This document shows, one piece after another, positions 7,319 through 16,400 of a stretch of 23,821 nucleotides of DNA. Every line of letters begins with the position of its first letter. Position 1 is the stretch's first letter. Position numbers and translations under genes: made by a program. The notes under the pieces were generated by a model. The model did not search any database, was not told the origin of the DNA, and was given only the letters and a program-made list of their open reading frames with translations. Location: positions 1,352 to 25,172 of the forward strand of contig DBVY01000043.1 of assembly GCA_002308575.1 (NCBI GenBank). The letters are read 5' to 3'. The stretch is from Christensenella sp. UBA1252. GTDB lineage: Bacteria; Bacillota; Clostridia; Christensenellales; CAG-1252.

Positions 7319-8161
7319 TTATTCTTTTACGATGCGAACGTGGGCTTTATGCGGAAATTTTCCGATCGTCAGCTCACCCGAAAGGTCTTTGTACTCTCCG
7401 TCCACGCAAAACGGCGTCGGATTCGGGAGGGTCAAAGTTGCGTTTTTAAGCGAAATGAATTTGATCGTCTTCCCGATTTTTTCTTTGGAAAACCCGAGGA
7501 AGAACACGCGGAAGAAAGGGAAGAACATTTTTATCCTGCCGAAAAGGTTGTCCTTTTTCGGGGCTTTGATCGCGATCAGTTGGATCTCGTCCGAGTTATC
7601 GCGATACAGCTTGTTGAAGCGGAAACCGAAACAGCGGCGCGCGTTCGAAAGCATCAAAAGGGTGTAAACGCCCGTTTCGTTCAATTTGTCGGACGCGATC
7701 GTGGCTTCGATCCGATGGACTTTGTAAGAGGAAAGAACTTTGGAAAAATAGGCAAAGATCTTATAGCGGCGTTTGCTTTTGACGCTCGGCGCTTGCCCGA
7801 TCCCCGTAAAGGATCCGGCCGCCGCAACGTACGCGAAATCCGTGCCTTGGATCCTGCCGAGCATCGCGAGCTGTTTTTCTTTTTTGTTTCGCCTGCCGTC
7901 CGCCGTTTCGTTGAAAGTGCCGAACGGAAGATACACGATATCCATTTCTTTGTCGCGGCAAAGGTTTAAAGCGTGGTTCAGCGTTCCGTCGCCGCCGCAG
8001 ACGATCAGCTTATTCACGTTTTCTACGGAATAGGTATCGGCGGGATCGCGAATATACTTGACCGTGACCGAATCTTCCGGAGCGTATTTTTTGATAAGTT
8101 CGTCTTCCCGCACTTTGGAAGCGTTTCCGCTGAGCGTGTTGACAACGAGCAAACAGTTCAT
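7319..8161 (-). CDS. Diacylglycerol kinase / lipid kinase family protein
   Basis: A 280-residue protein with the DAGK catalytic-domain signature CGGDGTLNHALN at about residues 55-66 and the family's C-terminal segment PFCVDGEY. Members phosphorylate diacylglycerol, undecaprenol or other lipids, or act as YegS-like kinases; the substrate here cannot be read from sequence. The frame runs upstream to 8557, but that part is antisense to the divergent glycosyltransferase gene; the start at 8161 is chosen because AGAGGT lies just before it and the N-terminus MNCLLVVNTLSGNA is the normal family opening (nucleotide-binding N-x-x-SG). It is transcribed alone from a promoter that interlocks with that of the divergent glycan operon, which hints at a role in recycling the lipid carrier or a diacylglycerol by-product (inference). 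Confidence 0.85.
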   Translation of the reverse strand: MNCLLVVNTLSGNASKVREDELIKKYAPEDSVTVKYIRDPADTYSVENVNKLIVCGGDGTLNHALNLCRDKEMDIVYLPFGTFNETADGRRNKKEKQLAMLGRIQGTDFAYVAAAGSFTGIGQAPSVKSKRRYKIFAYFSKVLSSYKVHRIEATIASDKLNETGVYTLLMLSNARRCFGFRFNKLYRDNSDEIQLIAIKAPKKDNLFGRIKMFFPFFRVFFLGFSKEKIGKTIKFISLKNATLTLPNPTPFCVDGEYKDLSGELTIGKFPHKAHVRIVKE

Positions 8162-8190
8162 TTGACCTCTGACAAAAAAAGGTTTATAAT
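8162..8190 (+). promoter_or_regulatory. Sigma-A-type promoter of the PGT-GT4/DUF4422/PNP operon
   Basis: TTGACC (8162-8167), exactly 17 bases, TATAAT (8185-8190): five of six and six of six matches at ideal spacing. The -35 overlaps the ribosome site of the divergent lipid-kinase gene. Expected transcript start is near 8197, giving a leader of about 60 bases. Confidence 0.8.
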
Positions 8191-8201
8191 AAATTATTAT
8201 A
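8185..8201. repeat. Perfect palindrome formed by two opposed -10 boxes
   Basis: TATAATAA, one base, TTATTATA: an eight-base perfect inverted repeat that contains the -10 of the rightward promoter (8185-8190) and the -10 of the leftward one (8196-8201). It may be just two back-to-back -10 boxes, or also an operator. Confidence 0.7.
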
Positions 8202-8224
8202 CACGCTCCGTCTGCTTTATGCAA
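8196..8224 (-). promoter_or_regulatory. Sigma-A-type promoter of the lipid kinase gene
   Basis: On the - strand: TTGCAT (8219-8224), 17 bases, TATAAT (8196-8201). The -10 is perfect, the -35 weaker. Expected transcript start near 8189 gives a leader of about 28 bases with AGAGGT. Confidence 0.7.
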
Positions 8225-8257
8225 CGGAAAACGCGTATTACGCATACTGAGGAAAGA

Positions 8258-10021
8258 ATGTATAAAGCGTTTAAGTGGTTTATGGACAGATTGCTCGCGT
8301 TTCTCGCGCTCGTGATCCTCTCTCCGCTCCTGTTGATCCTGACGATCCTCGTTGCGGCGGATAGCCCGGGCGGTCCTTTTATCGTGCAAAAACGCGACGG
8401 ATATAAGAAAAAAACGATCAAAGTCATCAAATTCCGCACAATGTATTCCAAAAACGTCGCGTTCGACGTCGATCACGCGGTCATCGACGGGCATAACAAA
8501 AACGTAACGCGCGTCGGGCGTTTTTTGCGCGCGAGCAAGCTGGACGAGCTTCCCCAACTCATCAACATTTTGAAAGGGGATATGAGTTTCGTCGGGCCGC
8601 GCCCGTTACTTCCCGTTTACACGCCGCGTTACGAGCGTTGGGAATTTCAAAAATTCGCCTGTTATCCCGGACTTACAGGTCTTTCGCAGGTTCGCGGCAA
8701 CGGCTATCTCGCCGTCCACAGCCGCAGTTATTACGACGTGCTGTATACCGAAAAGATCTCGCTTCTTCTCGATTTCAAGATCCTTTTGATGACGGTCGGC
8801 GTCGTTCTCCGCGGCGAAAAGGCGTTTTTGAAAGAAGTGGAGGAGGAAGAGATCCAAAGAATGAAGCGCCGCTATCAATCGCCCGAAGGGGTGATCACGG
8901 TCGGCGAGATCATCGGGAACGCGAAAAACGGCGGCGTAAAATCCGTCGTTACGAATTATCTTTCGCATATGGATCCGTCGGGATTGGAAGTGCATCTCTT
9001 TACTTACGGCCCGTCCGACGCGGACGCCTATTTTGCGGAGAAGGGCTGGCAAGTCCGTTATCTCCCGAATTTCATTAAATTCCCGCTTGCGAAACGCGCG
9101 CTCAAAAAGGAGCTTGCGGCGCGTAAGTTCGACGTGATCCACAGCCATCTGACTTCGCTTTCCGTCTTTCCGTTAAAGGTTGCGAAACAGGCGGACGTGC
9201 CCGTTCGGATCTGTCACGCGCACAGTACGACCTCTCCGAAGGAAAAGACGGCGCCCGTCAAAAACTATTTGAAAAAATACGCCGCGAAGTATGCGACGAA
9301 ACTCCTTGCCTGCGGCTCTTTGTCCGCCGAATGGTTATATGGAGATCAGGCGAAAGACGCCGTGATTCTGCCGAACGCGATCGACCTTAAAAAGTTCGCA
9401 TTTTCCAAAGAAAACAGAAAAACGGTGCGCGCGGAACTCGGGATCGGGGAAGAGGTCTTTACGGTCGGTTGCCTTGCTCGCTTCGAATATCAGAAAAACA
9501 TTCCGTTGCTCCTCGATTCCTTTAAGGAGATCCTTTCCGAAAAGGACGCGCATTTGATCCTCGTCGGAAGCGGAAAAGAGCAAGAAGCGATCGAAAAGCG
9601 CATCGAACGCCTCGGGATAAAAGAAAAGGTTTCGATCGTTCCCGAAACGTCTTGCCCCGAAAAGTATTATTCGGCGATGGACGTCTTCGCTTTGACTTCG
9701 CGTTACGAAGGATTGCCCGTCGTTGCGATCGAAGCGCAAGCGGCGGGGCTTCCTTGCGTTTTGTCTTCCGCCGTAACGAAAGAAGCGGCGATTGCGGAAA
9801 ACGTGGCGTTCGTTTCGGGCGGTGCGAAAGACTATGCGCGGGCGATCTTGCAAGCGGATTTGACGAGGGCGGATAACGAGGAAAAACTCCGCGCCGCCGG
9901 ATTCGATATCGAAGAGCAGGCGAACAAGCTCAAAGAGATCTATTTGACCGAAACGGCTCGGTGTTACAAGGCGAAACCCAAAGCGGAAACGGAAAGCGAA
10001 AATCAGGAAAAGGCGGATTGA
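8258..10021 (+). CDS. Fused phosphoglycosyltransferase (bacterial sugar transferase) + GT4 glycosyltransferase
   Basis: A single 587-residue frame holds two enzymes normally made separately. Residues 1 to about 200 are a monotopic polyprenyl-phosphate phosphoglycosyltransferase: a membrane-embedded helix ([20 protein letters not shown], 12-31), KFRTM (58-62), the catalytic Asp-Glu pair in LDELPQL (D96-E97), FVGPRP (111-116) and PGLTGLSQV (137-145). It would transfer a sugar-phosphate to undecaprenyl phosphate, starting a glycan. Residues about 214-567 are a GT4 retaining glycosyltransferase of the EpsF type: [15 protein letters not shown] (225-239), [18 protein letters not shown] and the EX7E motif E484-E492. 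It would add a following sugar. The start at 8258 has GAGGA five bases before it; the frame upstream to 7973 is not coding. Followed after two bases by DUF4422. Confidence 0.93.
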   Translation: MYKAFKWFMDRLLAFLALVILSPLLLILTILVAADSPGGPFIVQKRDGYKKKTIKVIKFRTMYSKNVAFDVDHAVIDGHNKNVTRVGRFLRASKLDELPQLINILKGDMSFVGPRPLLPVYTPRYERWEFQKFACYPGLTGLSQVRGNGYLAVHSRSYYDVLYTEKISLLLDFKILLMTVGVVLRGEKAFLKEVEEEEIQRMKRRYQSPEGVITVGEIIGNAKNGGVKSVVTNYLSHMDPSGLEVHLFTYGPSDADAYFAEKGWQVRYLPNFIKFPLAKRALKKELAARKFDVIHSHLTSLSVFPLKVAKQADVPVRICHAHSTTSPKEKTAPVKNYLKKYAAKYATKLLACGSLSAEWLYGDQAKDAVILPNAIDLKKFAFSKENRKTVRAELGIGEEVFTVGCLARFEYQKNIPLLLDSFKEILSEKDAHLILVGSGKEQEAIEKRIERLGIKEKVSIVPETSCPEKYYSAMDVFALTSRYEGLPVVAIEAQAAGLPCVLSSAVTKEAAIAENVAFVSGGAKDYARAILQADLTRADNEEKLRAAGFDIEEQANKLKEIYLTETARCYKAKPKAETESENQEKAD

Positions 10022-10023
10022 AG

Positions 10024-10878
10024 ATGGCGGTAAAATTGCTCGTTGCGTGTCATAGCGAAAGCGAAAACGGAAAAGGGATCGCGGTTACCGTTCGCGCGGG
10101 AACGGCGGTTTCCGAAAAAGAGGTCATTTGCGATTTTTGCGACGATCAAGGCGAAAACATTTCCGCGTTGAACCCGTCCTATAACGAAATGACCGTTGCC
10201 TATTGGGCGTGGAAAAATTATGCGCTTCTCGGAGATCCCGAGTACGTCGGATTGATGCATTACAGACGGTATTTTTACTTCGACGCGCGCGTTCGCGATT
10301 GCGTTTTGAAGACGGACGTTCCGAAAGAACTTTTTGCGGAAAAGGCGAAATTATCCGAAGAATACGCGGAACTTTTGTTTGCGCACAGCGATTTTATCGC
10401 GCCCCGTGCGGCAAAGCGCAGTTCGGTGGAAAAACAGTACGCTGTTTCGCACGATAAAAGCGATCTCGATCTTTGCAAAGAGATCATCAAAGAACAATGC
10501 CCCGAATACCTCGGCGCGGCGGAACGTTATTTCAAAGGAAAGGATTGTTATTTCTTCAATATGTTTATTTTTCCGCGGGAACTCTTTTTCCGTTACGCCT
10601 CCTTTATCTTCCCCGTTCTCGAAGCGTTTTACGAGAAAAAGGGAGAGGACTGCGGGCGGCTTTTCGTTTCCGAAAGGATGACGGGCGTTTTCTTTGAAAA
10701 ACTTCTCGAAGAAGGAAAAACCGCGACGTTCCTGCCCGTTTTGTATCGGGAAGGCAGGGGCGAAAACCGTTTCCGCGTTTTTAAACGCGAATGGAGCGCG
10801 GGAAAAGGGATTAAAGCGAAGGTTTTGAGTTTGCGCCGATTGTTTTTTTTCAGGCGCCGCGAAAGCAGGAGGATATGA
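10024..10878 (+). CDS. DUF4422 family protein, probable capsular/surface polysaccharide glycosyltransferase
   Basis: 284 residues. The N-terminal third carries the DUF4422 pattern: CDDQGENIS, then LNPSYNEMTVAYWAWKN and YVGLMHYRRYF. This family occurs in capsule and exopolysaccharide clusters and is usually annotated as a glycosyltransferase, though few members have been studied biochemically. The start codon is two bases after the upstream stop with only a modest purine-rich ribosome site, so translation probably couples to the fusion gene. The C-terminus is very basic (RRLFFFRRRESRR), consistent with membrane association. Its last four bases overlap the possible first ATG of the purine-nucleoside phosphorylase gene. 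Confidence 0.85.
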   Translation: MAVKLLVACHSESENGKGIAVTVRAGTAVSEKEVICDFCDDQGENISALNPSYNEMTVAYWAWKNYALLGDPEYVGLMHYRRYFYFDARVRDCVLKTDVPKELFAEKAKLSEEYAELLFAHSDFIAPRAAKRSSVEKQYAVSHDKSDLDLCKEIIKEQCPEYLGAAERYFKGKDCYFFNMFIFPRELFFRYASFIFPVLEAFYEKKGEDCGRLFVSERMTGVFFEKLLEEGKTATFLPVLYREGRGENRFRVFKREWSAGKGIKAKVLSLRRLFFFRRRESRRI

Positions 10879-11699
10879 TGATGAACGCCTATGATAAGGT
10901 CAGAGAAGCGGTCGAAAGCGTGCGCGCGATCACCTCGTTTGAGCCCGAGGTCGCGCTCGTTCTCGGGAGCGGGCTCGGTGCGTTTGCGGACGGGATTGAC
11001 GTCGAATGCGTGATCCCTTCTTCGAAGATCGCCTGTTATCCGGGCAGTACGGTCAGCGGGCATAAGGGGAACCTCGTGTTCGGTCGCGTCGGCGGGAAAA
11101 AGGTCGTGATCCAGCAGGGTCGCGCCCATTATTACGAGGGCTACGCGCCCGAAGACGTCGTGCTTCCCGTTCGATTGATGTGCGCGCTCGGCGCGAAAAC
11201 CGTCGTTTTGACGAACGCCGCGGGGGGGATCGATCCTTCGTTTCGGAGCGGAGATTTTATGTTGATTACGGGGCAGATCGCGCAGTTCGTTCCCTCGCCG
11301 CTTCGCGGGGAAAACGACGAGTCGTTCGGAGAACGTTTCCCCGATATGAGCGAGATCTATTCGAAAGCGTTGATCGGAAAAGCCGAGAAAGCGGCGGATT
11401 CGATCGGCGTTTCCGTCAAAAAAGGAGTCTATTTGCAGGCGAGCGGTCCGAATTACGAAAGCCCCGAAGAGATCCGCGCGTTTTCTATCCTCGGCGCGTC
11501 CGCGGTCGGAATGAGCACCGCCGTCGAAGCGATCGCCGCGAAACATATGGGTCGGGAGATCCTCGGAATCAGTTTGATCAGTAATCCGGCGGCGGGACTG
11601 CAAAAAACCAAGCTCTCTCACGAGGAAGTCAAAGCCGCGGCGGACAGAGCGTCGGACGCCTTCGTTCGCCTCGTTACGGAGATCGTAAAAGTTATTTGA
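10878..11699 (+). CDS. punA: Purine-nucleoside phosphorylase (trimeric, inosine/guanosine type)
   Basis: Splits purine nucleosides with phosphate to a free base and (deoxy)ribose-1-phosphate, in purine salvage. Motifs are LVLGSGLG (phosphate loop), SGHKGNLV, QGRAHYYEGY, TNAAGGI, SGPNYESPEE (with the purine-contacting Glu region), GMSTAVEAIAAKHMG and SNPAAG, all in the order of the trimeric PNP family; the length of 273 is normal. Three ATG codons in a row at 10875, 10878 and 10881 could start it; AGGAGG at 10867-10872 gives spacings of 2, 5 and 8 bases, so 10878 is preferred. If 10875 were used, the gene would overlap DUF4422 by four bases (ATGA). It is a metabolic gene at the end of a glycan operon, directly before guaB. 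Confidence 0.94.
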   Translation: MMNAYDKVREAVESVRAITSFEPEVALVLGSGLGAFADGIDVECVIPSSKIACYPGSTVSGHKGNLVFGRVGGKKVVIQQGRAHYYEGYAPEDVVLPVRLMCALGAKTVVLTNAAGGIDPSFRSGDFMLITGQIAQFVPSPLRGENDESFGERFPDMSEIYSKALIGKAEKAADSIGVSVKKGVYLQASGPNYESPEEIRAFSILGASAVGMSTAVEAIAAKHMGREILGISLISNPAAGLQKTKLSHEEVKAAADRASDAFVRLVTEIVKVI

Positions 11700-11704
11700 A
11701 AAAT

Positions 11705-11737
11705 AAGGGGGAAAATACTTGCCTTTTCCCCCTTTTT
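11705..11737 (+). terminator. Intrinsic terminator after purine-nucleoside phosphorylase
   Basis: AAGGGGGAAAA (11705-11715) pairs perfectly with TTTTCCCCCTT (11724-11734) around an eight-base loop, followed by further T residues. It ends the fusion-gene operon five bases after the stop codon. Confidence 0.85.
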
Positions 11738-11748
11738 CATACTATTAT
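11719..11748 (+). promoter_or_regulatory. Possible promoter of guaB inside the preceding terminator
   Basis: TTGCCT (11719-11724), 18 bases, TATTAT (11743-11748). The -35 lies in the loop and right arm of the preceding terminator hairpin. A weaker alternative -10 (TATAAA near 11757) exists. Moderate match only. Confidence 0.4.
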
Positions 11749-11785
11749 TTACACAATATAAAAATACGTTTTGGGGGATGAAAAA

Positions 11786-13285
11786 ATGGCGCGTTTTTAT
11801 GATGAACCTTCGAGAACTTTCGGCGAATATTTGCTCGTACCGGGTTATTCTTCTTCGGAATGTACGCCCGATAAAGTCAGCTTAAAAACGCCGCTCGTCA
11901 AATTTAAAAAAGGCGAAGTAAGCCCGATTAACCTGAATATTCCGATGATCTCCGCGATCATGCAATCCGTTTCGGACGATCGCCTTGCGATCGCGCTCGC
12001 GAAAGAAGGCGGTATGAGCTTTATCTTCGGATCGCAAAGCGTGGAGAGCCAAGCGGAAATGGTCAGAAAGGTCAAATCCTACAAAAAGGGCTATATCGTT
12101 TCCGATTCCAATTTGAAACCTTCGTCCACGTTGCAGGACGTTCTCGATCTCAAAGAAAAGACCGGTCACAGCACGATGGCGGTCACTGAGGACGGCACGG
12201 CGTTCGGCCGTCTGCTCGGCATCGTTGCGAGCCGTGATTACAGGATCAATCACACGCCGTACGACGCAAAGGTCGAAACCTTTATGACCCCGCTCGACAA
12301 ACTCGTGACCGCGAGCGAGGACACGACGCTTTCGCAAGCGAACGACATCATTTGGGCGAATAAGATCAACACCCTTCCGCTCGTCGATAAGAAAGGCAAT
12401 TTGAAGTTCCTCGTTTTCAGAAAGGACTACGATTCGCATAAAGAGAACGTAAACGAACTCTTGGACAAGCATAAAGCCTATATGGTCGGCGCGGGTATCA
12501 ACACGCGCGATTTCGAAACGCGCGTTCCCGCTTTGGTCGAAGCGGGCGCGGATTGCTTGTGTATCGACTCTTCTGAGGGATATTCCGATTGGCAGAAGAA
12601 CACGATCAAATTCATTCGCGATAAGTACGGCGACAGAGTCAAAGTCGGCGCGGGCAACGTCGTCAGCGGAGAGGGCTTCCGCTTCCTTGCGGAATGCGGA
12701 GCGGACTTCGTTAAAGTCGGCATCGGCGGCGGTTCGATCTGCATTACGCGCGAAACCAAAGGCATCGGACGCGGTCAAGCGACGGCGGTCATCGAAGTTG
12801 CGAAAGCGCGTGACGAATACTATAAAGAAACGGGCATTTACGTTCCGATTTGTTCGGACGGCGGCATCGTGCACGACTATCACGTTACGCTCGCGCTGGC
12901 TATGGGCGCGGACTTCGTGATGCTCGGCAGATACTTCTCCCGTTTCGATGAAAGCCCGACGCAGATCGTAAAGATCAACGGGCAATATATGAAAGAGTAT
13001 TGGGGCGAAGGCAGCGCGAGAGCGAGAAACTGGCAGCGCTACGATCTCGGCGGAAAGAAAGGGCTTTCCTTCGAAGAGGGCGTAGACAGTTACGTTCCGT
13101 ACGCCGGCAAACTCAAAGACGGCGTTGCCGTAACGATCGCGAAAGTCAAGAGCACGATGTGTAACTGCGGCGCTTTGACGATCCCCGAATTGCAACAAAA
13201 AGCGAATTTGACGATCGTTTCTTCGACGAGTATCGTGGAAGGCGGCGCGCACGACGTCATTCGCAAAGGCAGCAACGTCAATTGA
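11786..13285 (+). CDS. guaB: IMP dehydrogenase, Tritrichomonas-like type
   Basis: Oxidises IMP to XMP with NAD+, the committing step of guanine nucleotide synthesis. The start at 11786 follows GGGGGAT at six bases and gives 499 residues; a TTG at 11771 is rejected because it overlaps that ribosome site. Domains: N-terminal barrel part (about 1-100), two CBS (Bateman) subdomains (about 101-220, with [11 protein letters not shown]), then the rest of the TIM barrel. The active-site loop [12 protein letters not shown] places the catalytic Cys at 319, and the flap [10 protein letters not shown] places Arg418 and Tyr419; these are exactly the residue numbers of the Tritrichomonas foetus enzyme, with GR at 381-382 also in register. 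Most bacterial IMPDHs have GIGPGSICTTR instead. The end, [10 protein letters not shown], also fits that lineage. Monocistronic between two terminators. Confidence 0.96.
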   Translation: MARFYDEPSRTFGEYLLVPGYSSSECTPDKVSLKTPLVKFKKGEVSPINLNIPMISAIMQSVSDDRLAIALAKEGGMSFIFGSQSVESQAEMVRKVKSYKKGYIVSDSNLKPSSTLQDVLDLKEKTGHSTMAVTEDGTAFGRLLGIVASRDYRINHTPYDAKVETFMTPLDKLVTASEDTTLSQANDIIWANKINTLPLVDKKGNLKFLVFRKDYDSHKENVNELLDKHKAYMVGAGINTRDFETRVPALVEAGADCLCIDSSEGYSDWQKNTIKFIRDKYGDRVKVGAGNVVSGEGFRFLAECGADFVKVGIGGGSICITRETKGIGRGQATAVIEVAKARDEYYKETGIYVPICSDGGIVHDYHVTLALAMGADFVMLGRYFSRFDESPTQIVKINGQYMKEYWGEGSARARNWQRYDLGGKKGLSFEEGVDSYVPYAGKLKDGVAVTIAKVKSTMCNCGALTIPELQQKANLTIVSSTSIVEGGAHDVIRKGSNVN

Positions 13286-13320
13286 TCGGAAAAGATTTCC
13301 TTTTTGTTATAAAACGGATG

Positions 13321-13352
13321 AAAATTCGGAGAAATCCGAATTTTTATTTTTC
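13321..13352 (+). terminator. Intrinsic terminator after guaB
   Basis: AAAATTCGG (13321-13329) and CCGAATTTT (13336-13344) form a perfect nine-base stem with a six-base loop, followed by a T-rich run. A second small hairpin without a T tract (CGGGG, CGAT, CCCCG at 13367-13380) follows and has no obvious role. Confidence 0.85.
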
Positions 13353-13399
13353 GTTAAAGCTGTTTTCGGGGCGATCCCCGCGGCGAATCGACGGAAAAC

Positions 13400-13428
13400 T
13401 TGCAAAGATTTTTCTGTCGTTGTATAAT
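13400..13428 (+). promoter_or_regulatory. Sigma-A-type promoter of the large lipoprotein gene
   Basis: TTGCAA (13400-13405), 17 bases, TATAAT (13423-13428). Perfect -10 and ideal spacing, 45 bases before the start codon. Confidence 0.7.
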
Positions 13429-13472
13429 ATGAACGAAAAACGGAGCGCACGCGCGCCCGCTCGGGAGAGTGT

Positions 13473-16400
13473 ATGAGAAAAAAACGATTGATCGCTTTCA
13501 TCCTATGTTTCATCGCTTGCATGCTTGCGATTTTTTCGGCTTGTACGCTTTTGGGAAAAAAGACGAAGGGAAAAGTCCAGATCACGGCGGATATGGTTCG
13601 CGGGATCGAACCTACCTTGAAATGCGTCTATTCGGGCGAGCCGATCGTCTTTCCGGATCGGGCGATCGAGGTCTATTGCGACGGGCGCTACGTTTCGAAC
13701 GAATATTTCGAATATGAGTATAAGGACAACCTGAACGTCGGCACCGCGACGATCGTCGTTAAGGCGACGAGCGATAACCCCGTCCTTAAAGGGCAAACCG
13801 AAATTCATTTTACAATCGTTGCGGATTCGGGTTGCCATTTTGAAGGCGCTACGATCAACGAACTCAACGCGAAGCTTTCCGATCCGAATATCCTCGCGGT
13901 CATCGTTTGGTCGCCTTTGACGATCGAAATAGGAGAAAAACTGTACGTTCCCGAAGGAAAAACGCTGTATTTGGATAAAGCGTACGCTTTGTATGTTTAC
14001 GGCGATTTTGAGAACGAAGGAAAAGTCGTCGTCGCTTCTGCAACGATGTATAACGGCGAGAAGCGCGATACAATGATCTATAACAAAGGCAGGATCCTCA
14101 ATCACGGGGAAATGGAGCTTAGAAGCGGCGCGTTTCTGAATTCTTTTTCCGCTGTTGAAAGCGATTCGGACATTCCGCTCGGCGGAAAGGCTTACGTAAA
14201 CGACGAAAAACCCTCGTTCTTCAAAGAACACGACGGCGGCGTCGTTTATGTTCGCGCGCGCGTTTCGGAACAAAACGTTACGATCTCGGAAGAAAACAGA
14301 ACTTGTAAAAAAAACAGGTGGTCGTACGAACCCGAAATTACGCTTGCCGGTGAAAAAAAGTACAACTACAACGTTGAATACCATAATAACGATCGGGCGG
14401 GTGAAGCGAGCGTTACGGTCACTGTACACGAGGACAGTTGTTTGTATTACGGAACTGCGACGATCCCGTTCGAGATCTACAAGGGAACGGTTTCCGTTTC
14501 CGATTTGGCGGAGCTGAAAACCTTTTCCGAAAGCGGTAATTATATCCGATACGAAGGCACGAATTTGACGATCGGAGAAGGTGAAAGCTTCTCGTTGAAA
14601 GCGGAAGAAACCCTTGATATCTCCGCTCAATTCACCGTAAACGGCACGTTTGAAAATGCGGGAACGGTTCGCGCCCGTCTGTTCGACGCGGGCGAAACCT
14701 GCAAAATCGAGAACTCGGGAAATATTGTAATCGAAGAGTCGATCTCCTTGATCGAAGGCGAATTCGAGAATTCGGCGAACGCCGGTTTCTCTTCCGAGGC
14801 CAGCGTGGTGTTCGGCGAAACGTCCAAGGTCGCAAACGCGGGGCGCGTTTTGGCGAAAGGGTATATTTCCGTCAGGGGCAGCTTTGAAAATACCTCAAAC
14901 GGCTTGATCGATACGTCGTCTATAAATCAATCGGGAGCGATCGTAAATCGCGGGTCGATCTCGATAAGCGGCGTCGGTTATTTCTTCTCTACGGCGACGC
15001 TCGAAAACGCAAACGGTACGATTGATTTGAAAAGCGATTCCGTCTTCTATGATATGAACGTTATAAACACGGGAAAGATTACAAACGGCGGAAGGCTCGT
15101 CTGTATGAAGTTAACGCGCTTTGAAAACGGCGAAAACGGATTCGATAACGAAAACGGTTCGGTTTGGACGTTTGATCCGTTTCCTTACGTTACGAAAAAC
15201 GTGACGATCCGCAAATATCTTACGGACGAGTCCGTTACCGTTTCTCCCGATTATTCCGAAGTTATTTATGATGGAACCAGAAAAGAACCGGCATTTACGG
15301 TGAATGGTGAAACTATTCCACAAGAGGAATATTCGAGAAGTGCAACATATACCGATCGAAAGGATTCTCCGACGCTGTTTAACAAGGCGGGAACGATCGA
15401 GGTCAGTATTCATATCAAAACGAACTATTCGAAATATGCGGGCGACTACACGTTTACCTATGTGATTAAGCGCGCGTCTGTCGAGGTCTCGACTCGGAAC
15501 GAGCTTGCTTCCGCGCTTGGCAACGACGGATACGATAAGATCTATCTTGCGGGCGATATAGCGAATTTCCGCGGTTCGCGGGACTGCCTGCTCTCGACGG
15601 CGACTTTGTACTTAAACGGACATTCGATCGTTTTCGACGGAAGGTTTGATAACTACGGAACGATCGTTTCCGATACGTCGCTTCCGATCGATTACGTTCC
15701 GACCAAAGAATCCGCCGCGATTGTCCTCACCGCGAGGGCGAGTTTTTCGAATTACGGATCGATCGTAAACGAACATTTGCTTTACGCCGAGGGCGGTTCG
15801 ACCTTCAACCCGAACGCGACCGCTTCGTCGGGGGCGCAGGGAACGATCGAAAATAACGGATTGATTTACGCGAGTTCGGCGTTGATCGCCACGGGAACGG
15901 GCAACCTGTTTGTTCGTAAATCCTTATCCGAGATCGCTTCCGCGTTTACGATCGCCGAGGCGTGTTATACGGGCGCGGCTCTTACGCCCGAAGTCGTCTG
16001 CCATTACGGCGCAACGCCGATCGCCGCTTCGCGCTTTGAATTCACCTATTCCGACAACGTAAACGCCGGCGCGGCTTCCGTCGAGGTCAAAGTCGCGAGC
16101 GATTTTGACGAAGCGTTTTACGGAACGGCGAATTTATGTTTCACGATTTCGCGTGCGGAGATCGAAGTGGTTTCTTCCGACGGACTGCGTACCGCCGCGC
16201 AAAACGTCAATTACGAAAAAATCGTGCTCGGCTCTCCGATCGAAGTGATCGAAAACATTACGCTTTCGGAAGCGCAGACGTTGGATCTCGGTTCGTACGA
16301 ATTGACTTTCCGAGAGGGTAAAGTTTTGACGATGAGCGCGGATTGTCGTTTACTTGTTTGCGCGGACACGAAAGAACGGTTTTTGAAATACGTTTACGGC

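Noticed and set aside
7973..8257. Upstream extension of the PGT-GT4 frame
   Set aside because: This part is antisense to the lipid kinase and crosses both promoters; the Met at 8258 has GAGGA in place and the correct PGT N-terminus.
11738..11785. Purine riboswitch before guaB
   Set aside because: The gap after the terminator is under 50 bases, too short for a purine aptamer, and no conserved core is seen.
11882..13252. 456-codon open frame on the - strand opposite guaB
   Set aside because: A shadow of IMP dehydrogenase with the same Arg/Asp/Phe-rich composition and no ribosome site or motif.
13367..13380. CGGGG/CCCCG hairpin as a second guaB terminator
   Set aside because: There is no T tract after it, and a perfect terminator lies just upstream.
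13503..14630. 375-codon - strand frame opposite the lipoprotein gene
   Set aside because: Opposite a gene with a good signal peptide, promoter and ribosome site; no recognisable protein.
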